The notes: generated by a model from the letters alone, not told the origin. DNA of 64,000 bases from Corynebacterium glucuronolyticum (GCA_022772305.1 JALFAQ010000045.1:1-64000); one strand, 5' to 3'. Shown: positions 1-8,944, counted from the first letter of the stretch. Numbers and translations: made by a program.

Positions 1-696
1 TTGTGGATGCCAGTAGATAAAACCAGCTGTAAACCGCTGGCGGTAGCCCACCCCGTCAGGGTTTTGTGCTTCCGGCTCGGTTGGCCACCCCAACCAGTTT
101 GCTGGCCAACCAAGCTGTGTGAACTTGTCTAAAATCGCACCGCACATCTCTATGCCTGTTGGCCACAGCGGTTTGCATCCACCGGCGCGCTGTTGAGAGT
201 GCACCCGCACCTTCACCTCTGCCGTATCAGCAATGTGTTTATCCACCGTCACATCTGGAACTATCCCAAGATCAACGCGATCAGACCACATATCCCCGGG
301 TTCCACATGATCTTGTGGTGTACCACTGGCATACGCCTCGGAAACCATCTGCTGGATCAGGCCGATTTCGTCAGCGGAAAGGAAAATCAAATCATCCCCC
401 AGTGCGGTTGCTACCTGCCTGGGAAGTGCAGGAGTGTTAACTGATGGGGCTTCCCCAAGGCCACCATCAGCGCTGCGTGGTTGCCACCCTTGGTTCGCAG
501 TCTTCTCACTGGTGTGTTCTTGGGGAGCATAGAGCTCGTAACTTAGCCGGTCCTCTGGGGAAACAACGGCCATTGAATCATCCCCGCGCAGTTCGAACCC
601 CGCAGCTAACGCCACACCGCTAGCCCCACTGAGGGTAAGGAAAAAAAGAGGTAAAAACACACAAACAGCGACGCAAAAGCATGGGGAAAACTCCAA
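1..696 (-). CDS. Secreted LGFP-repeat protein, 3' end outside window (partial)
   Basis: An uninterrupted minus-strand frame runs from about 696 to the left edge (232 codons, no stop inside the window). There is no ATG at its head; the first candidate start is TTG at 696, just after an in-frame stop, with no clear Shine-Dalgarno. The N-terminus has a long hydrophobic stretch (FLPLFFLTLSGASGVALA) that looks like a signal peptide. About 130 low-complexity residues follow, then near residues 180-230 a segment of LGFP-repeat type (GAILDKFTQLGW, LGWPTEPE, RFTAGFIYWHP). LGFP repeats occur in corynebacterial cell-wall proteins, including the PS1-type mycoloyltransferase at 9068-10954. The C-terminus, and any catalytic domain there, is outside the window. 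The weak start leaves open a 5'-decayed gene. Confidence 0.6.
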   Translation of the reverse strand, partial: MEFSPCFCVAVCVFLPLFFLTLSGASGVALAAGFELRGDDSMAVVSPEDRLSYELYAPQEHTSEKTANQGWQPRSADGGLGEAPSVNTPALPRQVATALGDDLIFLSADEIGLIQQMVSEAYASGTPQDHVEPGDMWSDRVDLGIVPDVTVDKHIADTAEVKVRVHSQQRAGGCKPLWPTGIEMCGAILDKFTQLGWPANWLGWPTEPEAQNPDGVGYRQRFTAGFIYWHPQ

Positions 697-916
697 CCGT
701 GAGTCGTATAACTGGTCCTAACCACCAGCGTAAAACAGGACACCCACACCCGCCACCGAACCACCTATGAAACAAATCACATTCGAGAAGTAACTTGCGC
801 GTTGGCTAGTTTTATCTTCGTGGGAGACCGGTTTCTGTTGACTGCGATTTGGATAGCCTTGGATAGTGGAACGGTAGCAGCGATGGTTCGTCCACTCCCT
901 TTTACTTCACAGCGGC

Positions 917-946
917 AGTATTAGCGCAGTATTAGCGCAGTATAAG
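917..946. repeat. Short tandem repeat, 11-bp unit AGTATTAGCGC
   Basis: The 11-mer AGTATTAGCGC occurs twice back to back (917-927, 928-938) and is followed by a partial third copy, AGTATAAG. It lies just past the stop of the DUF5129 gene, in the gap before the partial LGFP gene. No function is evident. Confidence 0.6.
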
Positions 947-971
947 TGTAGGTATCAAGTAGCGTAGTGTC

Positions 972-2174
972 CTAGTGCAGTGACTCGAATGTCTGTAGCT
1001 CGCAGTAGGCGTAGCAGGGGTGCCAGTTGGAGTCCCAGACGGTGGGGACGCGGCGCTTCTCCAGCTTTTTCATGCTCATGAGCTTCTCAGTGAAGGGCAT
1101 GTACTCGTCGTATAGCGCGCAGAGGGTCTCGATGAAGGCGGGGTCCTCGGGGGAGACAGCCTGGGTGCGCTCAATGAGGGGGCTGATGCCGTCCTCTCGG
1201 ATGGCGGAGCGGGTGTGGCGCATGTCGCGGGCGAGCCACTTGAGTTCGAGTTCGCGGACGTGCGGGTCGCCGTTTTCCAGGGCGTAGAGGTATTCGATGT
1301 TGGCGCAGGCGGTCCGGAAGCCGTCGACGTTGTTACGCATGACGGAGATGCTTTGCTCGACGGCCTCACGGTCGGCTTTCTCGGCGTATTTCTTGGCAGA
1401 GGGCAGGGAGGCGGTGAGGGTGGAGATCTGCTTCATTTCGTGGGCGATGGAGTCCCACTGCTGGTGCAGCTTCGGCGTGGCGAGCGGGGATGTGAGGGCG
1501 TCGACCTGGATGTCCACCTGCTTGAAGCCGAGGGAGATGGAGGGCACGTTCTTGGTGAGCCAGCGGATGTCGGCGGCGGTGGAGTGCTGCTGGTTGCGGA
1601 AGAGGCGGGTTGCGCCCCACAGGGAGGCGAGAATACAGATGGCGGCGAACCAACCGATGGCGAATTTCAGCCAGAAGGGGATGTAGTTGTTGGCGGTTTC
1701 GGGGTCGGCGGCGGCCCGGGCGGCGTCGAGAAGCGCCCGGTCGTAGCGGTTTTGGGAGGCGTGAACGTCCATGGCAGCGCGGGCGCCGTTGAGGTGGGCG
1801 GGGTCGTTCAGGCCGAGGGCATCGCAGACCTCGGGCGCGCAGTAGATGCCCTTGGATTTGGGGTTGAGGCCGATGGCGATGATGAGGGTGCCGTCGGCGA
1901 ATTCTTTGCCGTCTTCGCTGAGTAGCTCTGCAGGATAGGTGGAGGAGATGGAGCGGGAGAGGTCGGATTCGTTTTCCATAAAGATGACGTAGGCGAGCCG
2001 TTTGACCTCCTCGGGGAATGTGATGTCGTAGCTCAGCTGGATGATGACCCATTCCTGGTTGTAGGGGACGAGGTCGTCCTCGTCGTAAAACTCCACAGGC
2101 CCGTTCAAAGGTCCACCAAGCGCGAGGCTAGCGGACGCGAGGGTAGCGGACGCTAGTGCTGCTAGAACCTTCAT
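972..2174 (-). CDS. DUF5129-type secreted/membrane protein (TPM-like domain)
   Basis: About 400 residues. The chosen start is the ATG at 2174 (MKVLAALASATLASASLALG), which begins a clean signal peptide; an upstream in-frame start would only add a short polar extension. Residues about 25-170 resemble the extracytoplasmic TPM/DUF5129 domain (EFYDEDDLV, then a TLIIAIGLNP strand and a conserved Cys pair). A single transmembrane helix (FAIGWFAAICILASLWG, about residues 185-205) leads to a charged cytoplasmic region of about 190 residues. The gene is divergent from glfT2, as I recall for the C. glutamicum relative (cg3192 region), which suggests an envelope role. No catalytic assignment is possible. 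Confidence 0.7.
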   Translation of the reverse strand: MKVLAALASATLASASLALGGPLNGPVEFYDEDDLVPYNQEWVIIQLSYDITFPEEVKRLAYVIFMENESDLSRSISSTYPAELLSEDGKEFADGTLIIAIGLNPKSKGIYCAPEVCDALGLNDPAHLNGARAAMDVHASQNRYDRALLDAARAAADPETANNYIPFWLKFAIGWFAAICILASLWGATRLFRNQQHSTAADIRWLTKNVPSISLGFKQVDIQVDALTSPLATPKLHQQWDSIAHEMKQISTLTASLPSAKKYAEKADREAVEQSISVMRNNVDGFRTACANIEYLYALENGDPHVRELELKWLARDMRHTRSAIREDGISPLIERTQAVSPEDPAFIETLCALYDEYMPFTEKLMSMKKLEKRRVPTVWDSNWHPCYAYCELQTFESLH

Positions 2175-2272
2175 ACAGGTTATGGTAACCCATCGGCGCG
2201 GAAACTCCATACTATTTTCGCGGGACACTAGGATTATGCGAGAGTTAATCTACGTGTTTAAAAGGATGTGGC

Positions 2273-4171
2273 ATGACGAAGGCAGTTGAGCGCCTGCAGC
2301 GGGCGCTTCTCCCCCGCAGGGGAGAACCGAAGGACGTACGTAGTCTCTACCTTCTGGAAGATGGTGGGTGTCGCTGGAGCGATCGCTTTAGCCTCACTAT
2401 TTCCGCAGGTGAGGAAGTCAGCTTTGAGACGTACTTCGGTGCGTTCCCTGCGTCCTATTGGCGCCGCTGGACGGTGCTGGACTCCGTCATCCTTCGCATC
2501 GAGGTGGAGGGTGCGGCCCGCGTGGAGTGCTACCGCTCCAAGATCGACGGCGCGCGCATCGGCCTCGGTGGCGAGCTCATTGAAGACGGCGTCCACGAGT
2601 TCGAGCTGTCCCTCGCCCCCTTCGAGGACGGCGGCTGGCTGTGGTTCGATATTACTGCCGAATCCGATTGCACCATCAAGTCCGCCGAGTGGTGGGCGCC
2701 CCGCGAGCCCGCCGATCACGCCGGCGCCCCCAAGGTCACCGTTGGTATCCCTACGTTCAACCGCCCCACGGATGCCGTCGCGGCGCTTTACGCGCTGGCG
2801 GAGGACCCCGAGGTGGACGGGGTCATCGATGCCATCATCATGCCCGACCAGGGCACAAAGCACCCGGCAGACGAGCCCGGTTACAAAGAGATCACCGAGC
2901 ACTTCGGCGACCGTTTCTTCGAGTTCCGCCAGGGCAACCTCGGCGGCTCCGGCGGCTATTCGCGCATCATGTATGAGGCCCTCGGCAACAAAACACCCGA
3001 CAGCCCGTACATCGTCTACATGGACGATGACATCGCCATCGAGCCGGATTCCATCCTCCGCGCCCTGCAAGTCTCCCGCTACGCCATCACACCGATGCTC
3101 GTCGGTGGCCAGATGCTGAACCTCCAGGAGCGCAGCCACCTGCACTCGATGGGCGAGGTCATCGACCCGCACTCCTTCATGTGGACCTCCGCCCCGCACG
3201 TCCACTACGACCACAACTTCGCCAAGCATCCCTTGAGCGATCTGGGCCAGTTCGGCGACAAGCCGGACGCTCCGAACTCCCGTGACCTGCACCGTCGTAT
3301 CGATGTTGACTACAACGGCTGGTGGATGTGCATGTACCCGCGCGAGGTCGCCGAAACGATTGGCCAGCCATTGCCACTGTTCATCAAGTGGGACGACGCC
3401 GAGTTCGGCATCCGCGCCGGCAAGGCGGGCTACCCCACGGCAAGTTGGCCGGGCATCGCGATCTGGCACATGGCCTGGTCGGATAAGGACGATGCCATCG
3501 ATTGGCAGGCCTACTTCCACCTCCGCAACCGCCTCATCGTCGCAGCCCTCCACCACGACGGTCCCACGGGTGGCATCCTCCGCTCCATGCAAAAGGCCAC
3601 CATCAAGCACCTCATGTGCCTGGAATACTCCACGGTCGCCATCCAAAACGAGGCCATGCGCGACTTCCTCAAGGGCCCCGAGGGGCTTTTCGACGTCCTC
3701 GAGTCCTCTCTCCCCAAAGTTGCGGAAATACGCAAGCAGTACCCCGACGCCGTCAAGCTCCCCACGGCCGCGGACCTTCCGCGCCCCTCGGGCGCGCCGG
3801 GCGTGCCCACCAAGGACATCGGCGGCAGGTTGGCACCTGTTAAAAAGGCCATCTGGCTGGCCAAGGGTTTGAAGCACTCACTGTCCAAAGAAAACCCCGA
3901 GCACCACAGCATCCCCCAGGCGAACTGGGCACCGATCGAGGCCCGCTGGTTCTCCCTCTCGCGTGTCGACGGCGCCACCGTCACCACCGCCGACGGTACC
4001 GGTGTGGTGTACCGTAAGCGTGACCGTGCCAAGGCGAAGGAGCTATTGGAGGAGTCGCATGCCCTCCAGCAGGAGGTCGTGCAACGGTTTGATGAGATGC
4101 GTGAGCGCTACCGCGGTGCCCACGAGTGGTTGACGTCGCGCGAAGCGTGGGGAGAGGTCTTTGAAGATTAA
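2273..4171 (+). CDS. glfT2: Galactofuranosyltransferase GlfT2 (galactan polymerase)
   Basis: 632 residues, the usual size of GlfT2 (Rv3808c family). It polymerises the galactan of arabinogalactan by adding alternating beta-1,5 and beta-1,6 galactofuranose units on the cytoplasmic face. The N-terminal beta-barrel domain (to about residue 150) precedes a GT-A domain starting at VTVGIPTFNRP. The metal-binding motif MDDDIAIEPDS lies at about residues 249-259. The catalytic-site segment IKWDDAEFG is at about 371-379 and WHMAW at about 398-402. The ATG at 2273 has a good ribosome site, AAAGGATG. It opens a four-gene envelope operon: the next gene starts inside its last codons. Confidence 0.95.
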   Translation: MTKAVERLQRALLPRRGEPKDVRSLYLLEDGGCRWSDRFSLTISAGEEVSFETYFGAFPASYWRRWTVLDSVILRIEVEGAARVECYRSKIDGARIGLGGELIEDGVHEFELSLAPFEDGGWLWFDITAESDCTIKSAEWWAPREPADHAGAPKVTVGIPTFNRPTDAVAALYALAEDPEVDGVIDAIIMPDQGTKHPADEPGYKEITEHFGDRFFEFRQGNLGGSGGYSRIMYEALGNKTPDSPYIVYMDDDIAIEPDSILRALQVSRYAITPMLVGGQMLNLQERSHLHSMGEVIDPHSFMWTSAPHVHYDHNFAKHPLSDLGQFGDKPDAPNSRDLHRRIDVDYNGWWMCMYPREVAETIGQPLPLFIKWDDAEFGIRAGKAGYPTASWPGIAIWHMAWSDKDDAIDWQAYFHLRNRLIVAALHHDGPTGGILRSMQKATIKHLMCLEYSTVAIQNEAMRDFLKGPEGLFDVLESSLPKVAEIRKQYPDAVKLPTAADLPRPSGAPGVPTKDIGGRLAPVKKAIWLAKGLKHSLSKENPEHHSIPQANWAPIEARWFSLSRVDGATVTTADGTGVVYRKRDRAKAKELLEESHALQQEVVQRFDEMRERYRGAHEWLTSREAWGEVFED

Positions 4172-4709
4172 AGGTGATCCGTGGGGCGAGTCCGGTATCC
4201 TCGTCGCCCTGCAAGAGGCAACACGAAGCCTGCAGCCGGCCCTCGGCGCGACCGCCCGTGGTATGAGCCACTTCGGCGAGCACGCGCTCGGCTGGATGGG
4301 CATTGCCGCCGTCGGCGCGCTTCTCGACGAGAAGCGTAGAAAAGGATGGATCGAGATGGGCACCGCGGCGTTCACCAGCCACGCGGCCTCCGTCATCCTG
4401 AAGCGCATCGTGCGTCGCCCGCGCCCGCACCGCGAGGACATCGAGATCGGTGTCGGCACGCCCAGCGCCCTGAGCTTCCCGTCCTCGCACGCCACGAGCA
4501 CCACGGCAGCGCTTGTCTACACGGGCTGGATTATCGACAACAAGTCTGTTTATGTGGGCATTCCCGCGATGATGGCTTCGCGTATGGTGCTCGGCGTACA
4601 CTACCCCACGGACGTGACGGCTGGCGCGCTGCTTGGTGCTGCCACCGCCGTAGCCGTGCGTAAAAGCAACGTTGTAGGAAGGATTCTGAGCCGTGCCGGA
4701 CGACTTTAA
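4161..4709 (+). CDS. PAP2-family decaprenylphosphoryl-phosphoribose phosphatase
   Basis: 182 residues, TTG start overlapping the end of glfT2, preceded by GGGGAGAGG. All three PAP2 phosphatase motifs are present: K-x6-RP (KRIVRRPRP, about residues 80-89), PSSH (about 108-111) and SR-x5-H-x3-D (SRMVLGVHYPTD, about 139-150). Homologue of Rv3807c, proposed to dephosphorylate decaprenylphosphoryl-5-phosphoribose made by the next gene, giving the precursor of the arabinose donor DPA. Several hydrophobic segments suggest a membrane protein. The assignment to DPPR rests on gene order; the motifs prove only a PAP2 phosphatase. Confidence 0.85.
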   Translation: MKIKGDPWGESGILVALQEATRSLQPALGATARGMSHFGEHALGWMGIAAVGALLDEKRRKGWIEMGTAAFTSHAASVILKRIVRRPRPHREDIEIGVGTPSALSFPSSHATSTTAALVYTGWIIDNKSVYVGIPAMMASRMVLGVHYPTDVTAGALLGAATAVAVRKSNVVGRILSRAGRL

Positions 4710-5694
4710 CTCTGAGCCGCACACCCAGGGCATCGAAACGCCTGCAGAGATGGGCGCGAGTGCGTCAAAGCAGCGCCCCCCGAAGAACCTGCCGGATGCT
4801 ATGATTAAGGCGTTGCGCCCCAAGCAGTGGGTGAAAAACGTCCTCGTCGTGGCGGCCCCCGCGGCCGCCGGCTCGGAGGCGCTGACCAACGCCGGCACAC
4901 TGAAGGACATCGCCATCGCGTTCATCACGTTCTGCATGGCGGCCAGCTCCATCTACCTCATCAATGACGCGCGCGACGTCGAGTCGGACCGCCAGCACCC
5001 GACGAAGCGGTTCCGCCCGATTGCCGCCGGCATCCTGCCGGTGAACCTCGCCTACGTCATGGCGGTGGTCCTCATCGTTGCCGCCGTCGGCGTCTCCTTC
5101 CTCGCCACGGCCGGCAGTTCGCTGGCCATCGTCGTCGCCATCTACATCGCGCTCCAGCTGGGCTACTGCTTCGGCTGGAAGCATCAGCCGGTGCTGGACA
5201 TTGCGCTCGTCTCCTCCGGTTTCATGCTCCGGGCCATGGCCGGCGGTGTCGCCGCCTCCATCGATCTGTCGCAGTGGTTCCTCATCGTCGCGGCGTTCGG
5301 TTCGCTCTTCATGGCCTCTGGCAAGCGCTACGCCGAACTCATTCTCGCCCGCGAGACGGGCGCGAAGATCCGCAAGTCGCTAGCTGGCTACACGGATACG
5401 TACCTGCGCTTCGTGTGGACGCTGTCGGCCACCGCCGTCGTCATGAGCTACTCGCTGTGGGGCTTTGAGATGGCCGGGGCCGCCCGCGCCGCCGGTTCGT
5501 CCGGCGCGATCTGGTACCAGATCTCCATGGTTCCGTTCACCATCGCCATCCTCCGCTACGCCGCCGATGTCGACCGTGGCGACGGTGGCGCCCCCGATGA
5601 GCTGGCTCTGACGGACCGCACCCTGCAGCTCCTCGCGGTTGCTTGGCTCGTCTGCATTGTCCTCGCCGTCTACATCACCCCGGCCGTCCTATAG
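4693..5694 (+). CDS. ubiA: Decaprenyl-phosphate phosphoribosyltransferase (UbiA family, DPPR synthase)
   Basis: 333 residues, GTG start overlapping the upstream PAP2 gene by 17 bases. It transfers 5-phosphoribose from PRPP to decaprenyl phosphate, the first membrane step towards decaprenylphosphoryl-arabinose. The UbiA prenyl-binding Asp motif is visible as NDARDVESDR at about residues 90-99, followed by KRFRPIAAG. About eight to nine hydrophobic helices follow, with a cytoplasmic basic loop (SGKRYAELILARETG). The N-terminal 40 residues are polar and acidic. Homologue of Rv3806c. Translational coupling on both sides ties it to arabinan precursor supply. Confidence 0.92.
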   Translation: MPDDFNSEPHTQGIETPAEMGASASKQRPPKNLPDAMIKALRPKQWVKNVLVVAAPAAAGSEALTNAGTLKDIAIAFITFCMAASSIYLINDARDVESDRQHPTKRFRPIAAGILPVNLAYVMAVVLIVAAVGVSFLATAGSSLAIVVAIYIALQLGYCFGWKHQPVLDIALVSSGFMLRAMAGGVAASIDLSQWFLIVAAFGSLFMASGKRYAELILARETGAKIRKSLAGYTDTYLRFVWTLSATAVVMSYSLWGFEMAGAARAAGSSGAIWYQISMVPFTIAILRYAADVDRGDGGAPDELALTDRTLQLLAVAWLVCIVLAVYITPAVL

Positions 5695-5699
5695 GTGTC

Positions 5700-7511
5700 A
5701 TGATCCGCAAGGTCGAAGCAAGCCTTCTCGTCGTTGTCCTCGCCGTCTGCACGGGCATCTGGGGCTGGATGCGCCGCTGGATGTCGGACGACGGTCTCAT
5801 CGTCCTGCGCACCGTCCGCAATCTCCTCGCCGGCCATGGCCCCGTCTTCAACGCCGGTGAGCGCGTGGAGGCCAACACCTCCACCCTCTGGCAGTACCTC
5901 ATCTACCTCTCCTCTTTGCTTGTCGACGCCCGGCTGGAGATCATCGCCTTATGGTTAGCCCTCGGGCTTTCGGTCGCCGCAGTGGCGGTATCCACCTATG
6001 CGGGTGCCCGCCAACACTGGGGTGAGTTCATTCTGCCCGTCGGCGCGCTCGTTTACATTGCGCTTCCCCCGGCCCGCGATTTCTTCACCTCGGGTCTCGA
6101 GTGGGGGCTCGCCATCTTCTGGATCGCCGTCGCCTGGGCACTTCTCGTCCGCTGGGCGTCCTCCGACTCCGATTACATCACTTACATCCTCGCCTTCTGG
6201 GCGGGGCTGTCCTGGCTCGTCCGCCCGGAGCTCGCCCTCTACGGCGGCTTCATCGGCCTGCTCCTGTTGGCCGCGTGCCGCCGCCGCTGGCTCATCCTCC
6301 TCGTTGCGCTGCCCGTTCCCGCAGGCTACGAGATTTTCCGCATGGGCTACTACGGCCTTCTCGTCCCGCACACGGCGGTGGCCAAATCCGCCTCCGACGC
6401 CATGTGGGAGCAGGGCTGGAAATATGTCCAGGACCTCACCGGCGCCTATAACCTCTGGCTCGTCCTCGCACTCGTGGCAGCAGGCGGCATCCTCGCCGTC
6501 CTGCGCCGCCCGGGGCGTTTCACCCTCCGCTCGAACGCGATGGTTATCGTCCTCATGCTCGTCTGCGGCTTCATTCACGCGTTGTACACCGTCCGCGTCG
6601 GTGGTGATTTCATGCACGGCCGAATGCTTCTCCTGCCGCTGTTCGCTATGCTCCAGCCGCTGTGGGTGCTGCCGGCGCGCCACGTCATCGAGGCGATCAT
6701 CCCCGCGGCCGTCGCCGTGTGGGCCGTCATCGTCTCCATCAACGGCTACCACTGGTACTACAACAACGACCCGACCACCCTGGACATCGTCGACGAGCGC
6801 GCCTTCTGGCTGCGCGTCACCCACCACACGGCCGAGGATCCCATGCTGACGGCCGCCGACTTCCTCAAGGCCGACCGCATGAGCGGCTTCACGGAGGCCA
6901 TCGGCGAGGCCTTCCAGCAGCCCACGGGCATGCTCATGCCGATTCTGAAAAACAACGACCCGGAGGATTTCGGTTGGATCACCGTGCCCCGCATGGTGCG
7001 CGAATCCGCCCCCGAGTACACGCACCAGATGGATTCCATCCCGATTTCCGTGTACTACACCAACATGGGCATGACGAGCATGAACGCCCCGCTGAACGTG
7101 CGCGTTCTCGACCCGATCGGCCTGGCCACCCCGCTCGCCGCCCGCGGCCCTCGCATCGAGGACGGCCGTATCGGCCACGACAAGTACCTGCCCGAGTATT
7201 GGCAGCTGGCGGCCAGCGCCTCCGATGTCCACCGGCTCCCGGTCTTTGCACAGCCGGAGAAGGTCCCCGCCGCTCGCGATGCCCTGTTCACCCCCGATCT
7301 TGTCGATCTCGCCGCCACCTACAAGGCACCGCTGACAACAGAGCGCTTCATCAACAACATGAAGTGGGCCCTCAAGCACGGCCGCACCCTGGAAATCTCC
7401 CACGATCTGGAAGATTTCGAGAACCTGCCCGTGGAGAAGGATGCGACGATCGTCTGGCCGATTCGCTGGGGTAAGGATACCCATCCGCAGACCTTTCTCA
7501 CTTGGGAGTAA
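5700..7511 (+). CDS. aftB: Terminal beta-1,2 arabinofuranosyltransferase AftB (GT-C)
   Basis: 603 residues from the ATG at 5700, five bases after the ubiA stop; the longer frame from 5643 would overlap ubiA and lacks a leader-like sequence. It caps arabinan non-reducing ends with beta-1,2 arabinofuranose, the sites that carry mycolates, using decaprenylphosphoryl-arabinose. The GT-C signature Asp pair (D30-D31 in MSDDGLIVLRTVRNLLAG) lies in the first extracytoplasmic loop after helix 1. About ten hydrophobic helices occupy residues 1-350, followed by a large soluble C-terminal periplasmic domain (about 370-603). Homologue of Rv3805c. Last gene of the glfT2 run. Confidence 0.9.
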   Translation: MIRKVEASLLVVVLAVCTGIWGWMRRWMSDDGLIVLRTVRNLLAGHGPVFNAGERVEANTSTLWQYLIYLSSLLVDARLEIIALWLALGLSVAAVAVSTYAGARQHWGEFILPVGALVYIALPPARDFFTSGLEWGLAIFWIAVAWALLVRWASSDSDYITYILAFWAGLSWLVRPELALYGGFIGLLLLAACRRRWLILLVALPVPAGYEIFRMGYYGLLVPHTAVAKSASDAMWEQGWKYVQDLTGAYNLWLVLALVAAGGILAVLRRPGRFTLRSNAMVIVLMLVCGFIHALYTVRVGGDFMHGRMLLLPLFAMLQPLWVLPARHVIEAIIPAAVAVWAVIVSINGYHWYYNNDPTTLDIVDERAFWLRVTHHTAEDPMLTAADFLKADRMSGFTEAIGEAFQQPTGMLMPILKNNDPEDFGWITVPRMVRESAPEYTHQMDSIPISVYYTNMGMTSMNAPLNVRVLDPIGLATPLAARGPRIEDGRIGHDKYLPEYWQLAASASDVHRLPVFAQPEKVPAARDALFTPDLVDLAATYKAPLTTERFINNMKWALKHGRTLEISHDLEDFENLPVEKDATIVWPIRWGKDTHPQTFLTWE

Positions 7512-7532
7512 CGCTTGGTGGGTACCTACCGA

Positions 7533-7538
7533 TATACT
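7533..7538 (+). promoter_or_regulatory. Probable -10 box of the short mycoloyltransferase gene
   Basis: TATACT lies 35 bases before the ATG at 7573, in the 61-base gap after aftB. The sequence at -35 spacing (AACGCT) is poor, as is common in corynebacteria. The ribosome site GGAGGAG follows. Confidence 0.5.
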
Positions 7539-7572
7539 GTGTGACAAATAACAGATACCGGAGGAGTTTGAT

Positions 7573-8568
7573 ATGAGGAAGTTGATGCGACGCGCCGTCG
7601 CGGCAATCATGGCCTTTGTGTTGGCCGTTACCGTGACGCCGGCCGCCCAGGCCGCAAACCGCGACTGGCTGCGCAACGATTCCACCGGCCAGTGCGAGTG
7701 GGACCAGGCCCAAAACTGGGTTCAGTACTGCACCGTCTGGTCCCCGTCCATGGAAAAGCACATCCCGGTCCATATTCAGCCGGCCATCCGTGGCGGCAAC
7801 GCAGGCCTGTATCTTCTCGACGGCATGCGTGCCCTCCCGGACCGCTCTGCATGGACTACCGACGTCAACGCTGCCGAGATCTTCGTTGACTCCAACATCA
7901 CCCTCGTGATGCCCGCCGGTGGCGCCGGTTCCTTCTACTCTGACTGGGACGGCCCCGCCACTTTTAACTTCAACAAGCCGGTCAAGTACCGCTGGGAGAC
8001 CTTCCTCACCCAGGAGCTGCCCGCTTACCTGGAGGCCAACTTCGGCGTTGCGCGCAACAACAACTCCATCGCCGGCCTGTCCATGGGCGCCACCGCAGCT
8101 CTGTCCCTGGCCGCCAAGCACCCCGACCAGTTCCGCCAGGCCATCAGCTGGTCCGGTTACCTCACCACGACGCTGCCGGGCATGCAGACTCTGCTCCGCC
8201 TCGCGCTTCTCGATGTCGGCGGCTTCAACATCCTCACGATGTACGGTTCCACTATCAACCCCCGTCGCTTTGAGAATGATCCCTTCTGGAACATGGACGG
8301 CCTGAAGAACGCCGATGTCTACATCTCCGCCGGCCCCGGCATCCCCGGCCCTGTCGACGCAGGCTACCCCACCGGCCAGAAGATCTCCGGTGCCCTCCTC
8401 GAGTGGTTTTCTGCCTACTCGACGACCCTCTGGGAGACCAAGGCCCGCGCCACCGGCCTCCACGTCACCGCCGACTACCCCAAGACCGGCCTCCACAACT
8501 GGATGAACTGGCGCGACCAAATGGTCCGCACCAAGCCCCGCATCCTCGATGTCATGAACGCCTGGTAA
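7573..8568 (+). CDS. Secreted mycoloyltransferase, short form (antigen 85 family)
   Basis: 331 residues. The signal peptide ends at about residue 27 (PAAQA/ANRDW). The antigen-85 alpha/beta-hydrolase fold carries the nucleophile Ser170 in GLSMG. The conserved SFYSDW motif is at about residues 116-121, [10 protein letters not shown] at about 140-149, and the active-site His in GLHNWMNW near residue 308. It transfers corynomycolic acid between trehalose monomycolate molecules or onto arabinogalactan outside the membrane. Gene order matches the C. glutamicum cmt2 position between aftB and the PS1-type gene. A GGAGGAG ribosome site precedes the ATG and a strong terminator follows, so it is probably monocistronic. 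Confidence 0.93.
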   Translation: MRKLMRRAVAAIMAFVLAVTVTPAAQAANRDWLRNDSTGQCEWDQAQNWVQYCTVWSPSMEKHIPVHIQPAIRGGNAGLYLLDGMRALPDRSAWTTDVNAAEIFVDSNITLVMPAGGAGSFYSDWDGPATFNFNKPVKYRWETFLTQELPAYLEANFGVARNNNSIAGLSMGATAALSLAAKHPDQFRQAISWSGYLTTTLPGMQTLLRLALLDVGGFNILTMYGSTINPRRFENDPFWNMDGLKNADVYISAGPGIPGPVDAGYPTGQKISGALLEWFSAYSTTLWETKARATGLHVTADYPKTGLHNWMNWRDQMVRTKPRILDVMNAW

Positions 8569-8583
8569 TAAAACCACTCTGAT

Positions 8584-8619
8584 CGGCGCACCCCTTTCGG
8601 GTGCGCCGGTTTTCATTTG
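8584..8619 (+). terminator. Rho-independent terminator of the short mycoloyltransferase gene
   Basis: A 10-bp perfect stem CGGCGCACCC (8584-8593) / GGGTGCGCCG (8599-8608), five-base loop, then GTTTTCATTT. Confidence 0.85.
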
Positions 8620-8620
8620 T

Positions 8621-8858
8621 ATGCCTGTTACATTCGCTGAAGAGCAGCTGGAACAGTGGGTCGCGGAAGTGGAAGAGGGCTACGTTGTTGACGAGCTGAA
8701 GAAGCGTGGCCGGGATCGCCCAGGTCGCGCCGCTGACCCAACGCACGTCGTTGCTGTTCGCCTATCGACGGACGAGCGAGAGGAATCTTTCCCGGTCTGA
8801 GCTCGTGCGCCGACTGACTCTGATATGTCACCGGGACCTCAATCGGCAATCGGCCTAA
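8621..8858 (+). pseudogene. Broken ribbon-helix-helix (CopG-type) antitoxin-like gene
   Basis: From the ATG at 8621 a 59-codon frame reads MPVTFAEEQLEQWVAEVEEG, then KKRGRDRPGR, then VVAVRLSTDERE, and stops at 8800. The adjacent frame from about 8780 continues as [13 protein letters not shown] and ends at 8858. The two halves are the beginning and end of a ribbon-helix-helix DNA-binding protein of actinobacterial antitoxin type. The part that should join them (helix 1 and the turn) is shortened and shifted, so the gene looks inactivated by a small deletion. It sits between two mycoloyltransferase genes, directly after a terminator. I found no convincing toxin partner beside it. Confidence 0.55.
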
Positions 8859-8861
8859 TTC

Positions 8862-8873
8862 CCCCAATTGGGG
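8862..8873. repeat. 12-bp perfect palindrome CCCCAATTGGGG
   Basis: A perfect palindrome in the leader region about 200 bases before the PS1-type gene, immediately after the antitoxin remnant. It could be a binding site for a dimeric regulator or chance. Confidence 0.4.
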
Positions 8874-8944
8874 TCCCCAGCATGCAACGAACCAGTATCC
8901 GGCATCGCCACGTTCAAACCATCCGCGTGTCTCTTGCACAAAGT

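Noticed and set aside
2258..3877. 539-residue minus-strand frame opposite glfT2
   Set aside because: Antisense shadow of a recognised enzyme; no domain of its own.
5955..7685. 576-residue minus-strand frame opposite aftB
   Set aside because: Antisense shadow; no motif, and the plus strand is clearly AftB.
8628..8939. 103-residue minus-strand frame as a toxin gene
   Set aside because: Overlaps the antitoxin remnant in antisense; the translation has no toxin-family features.
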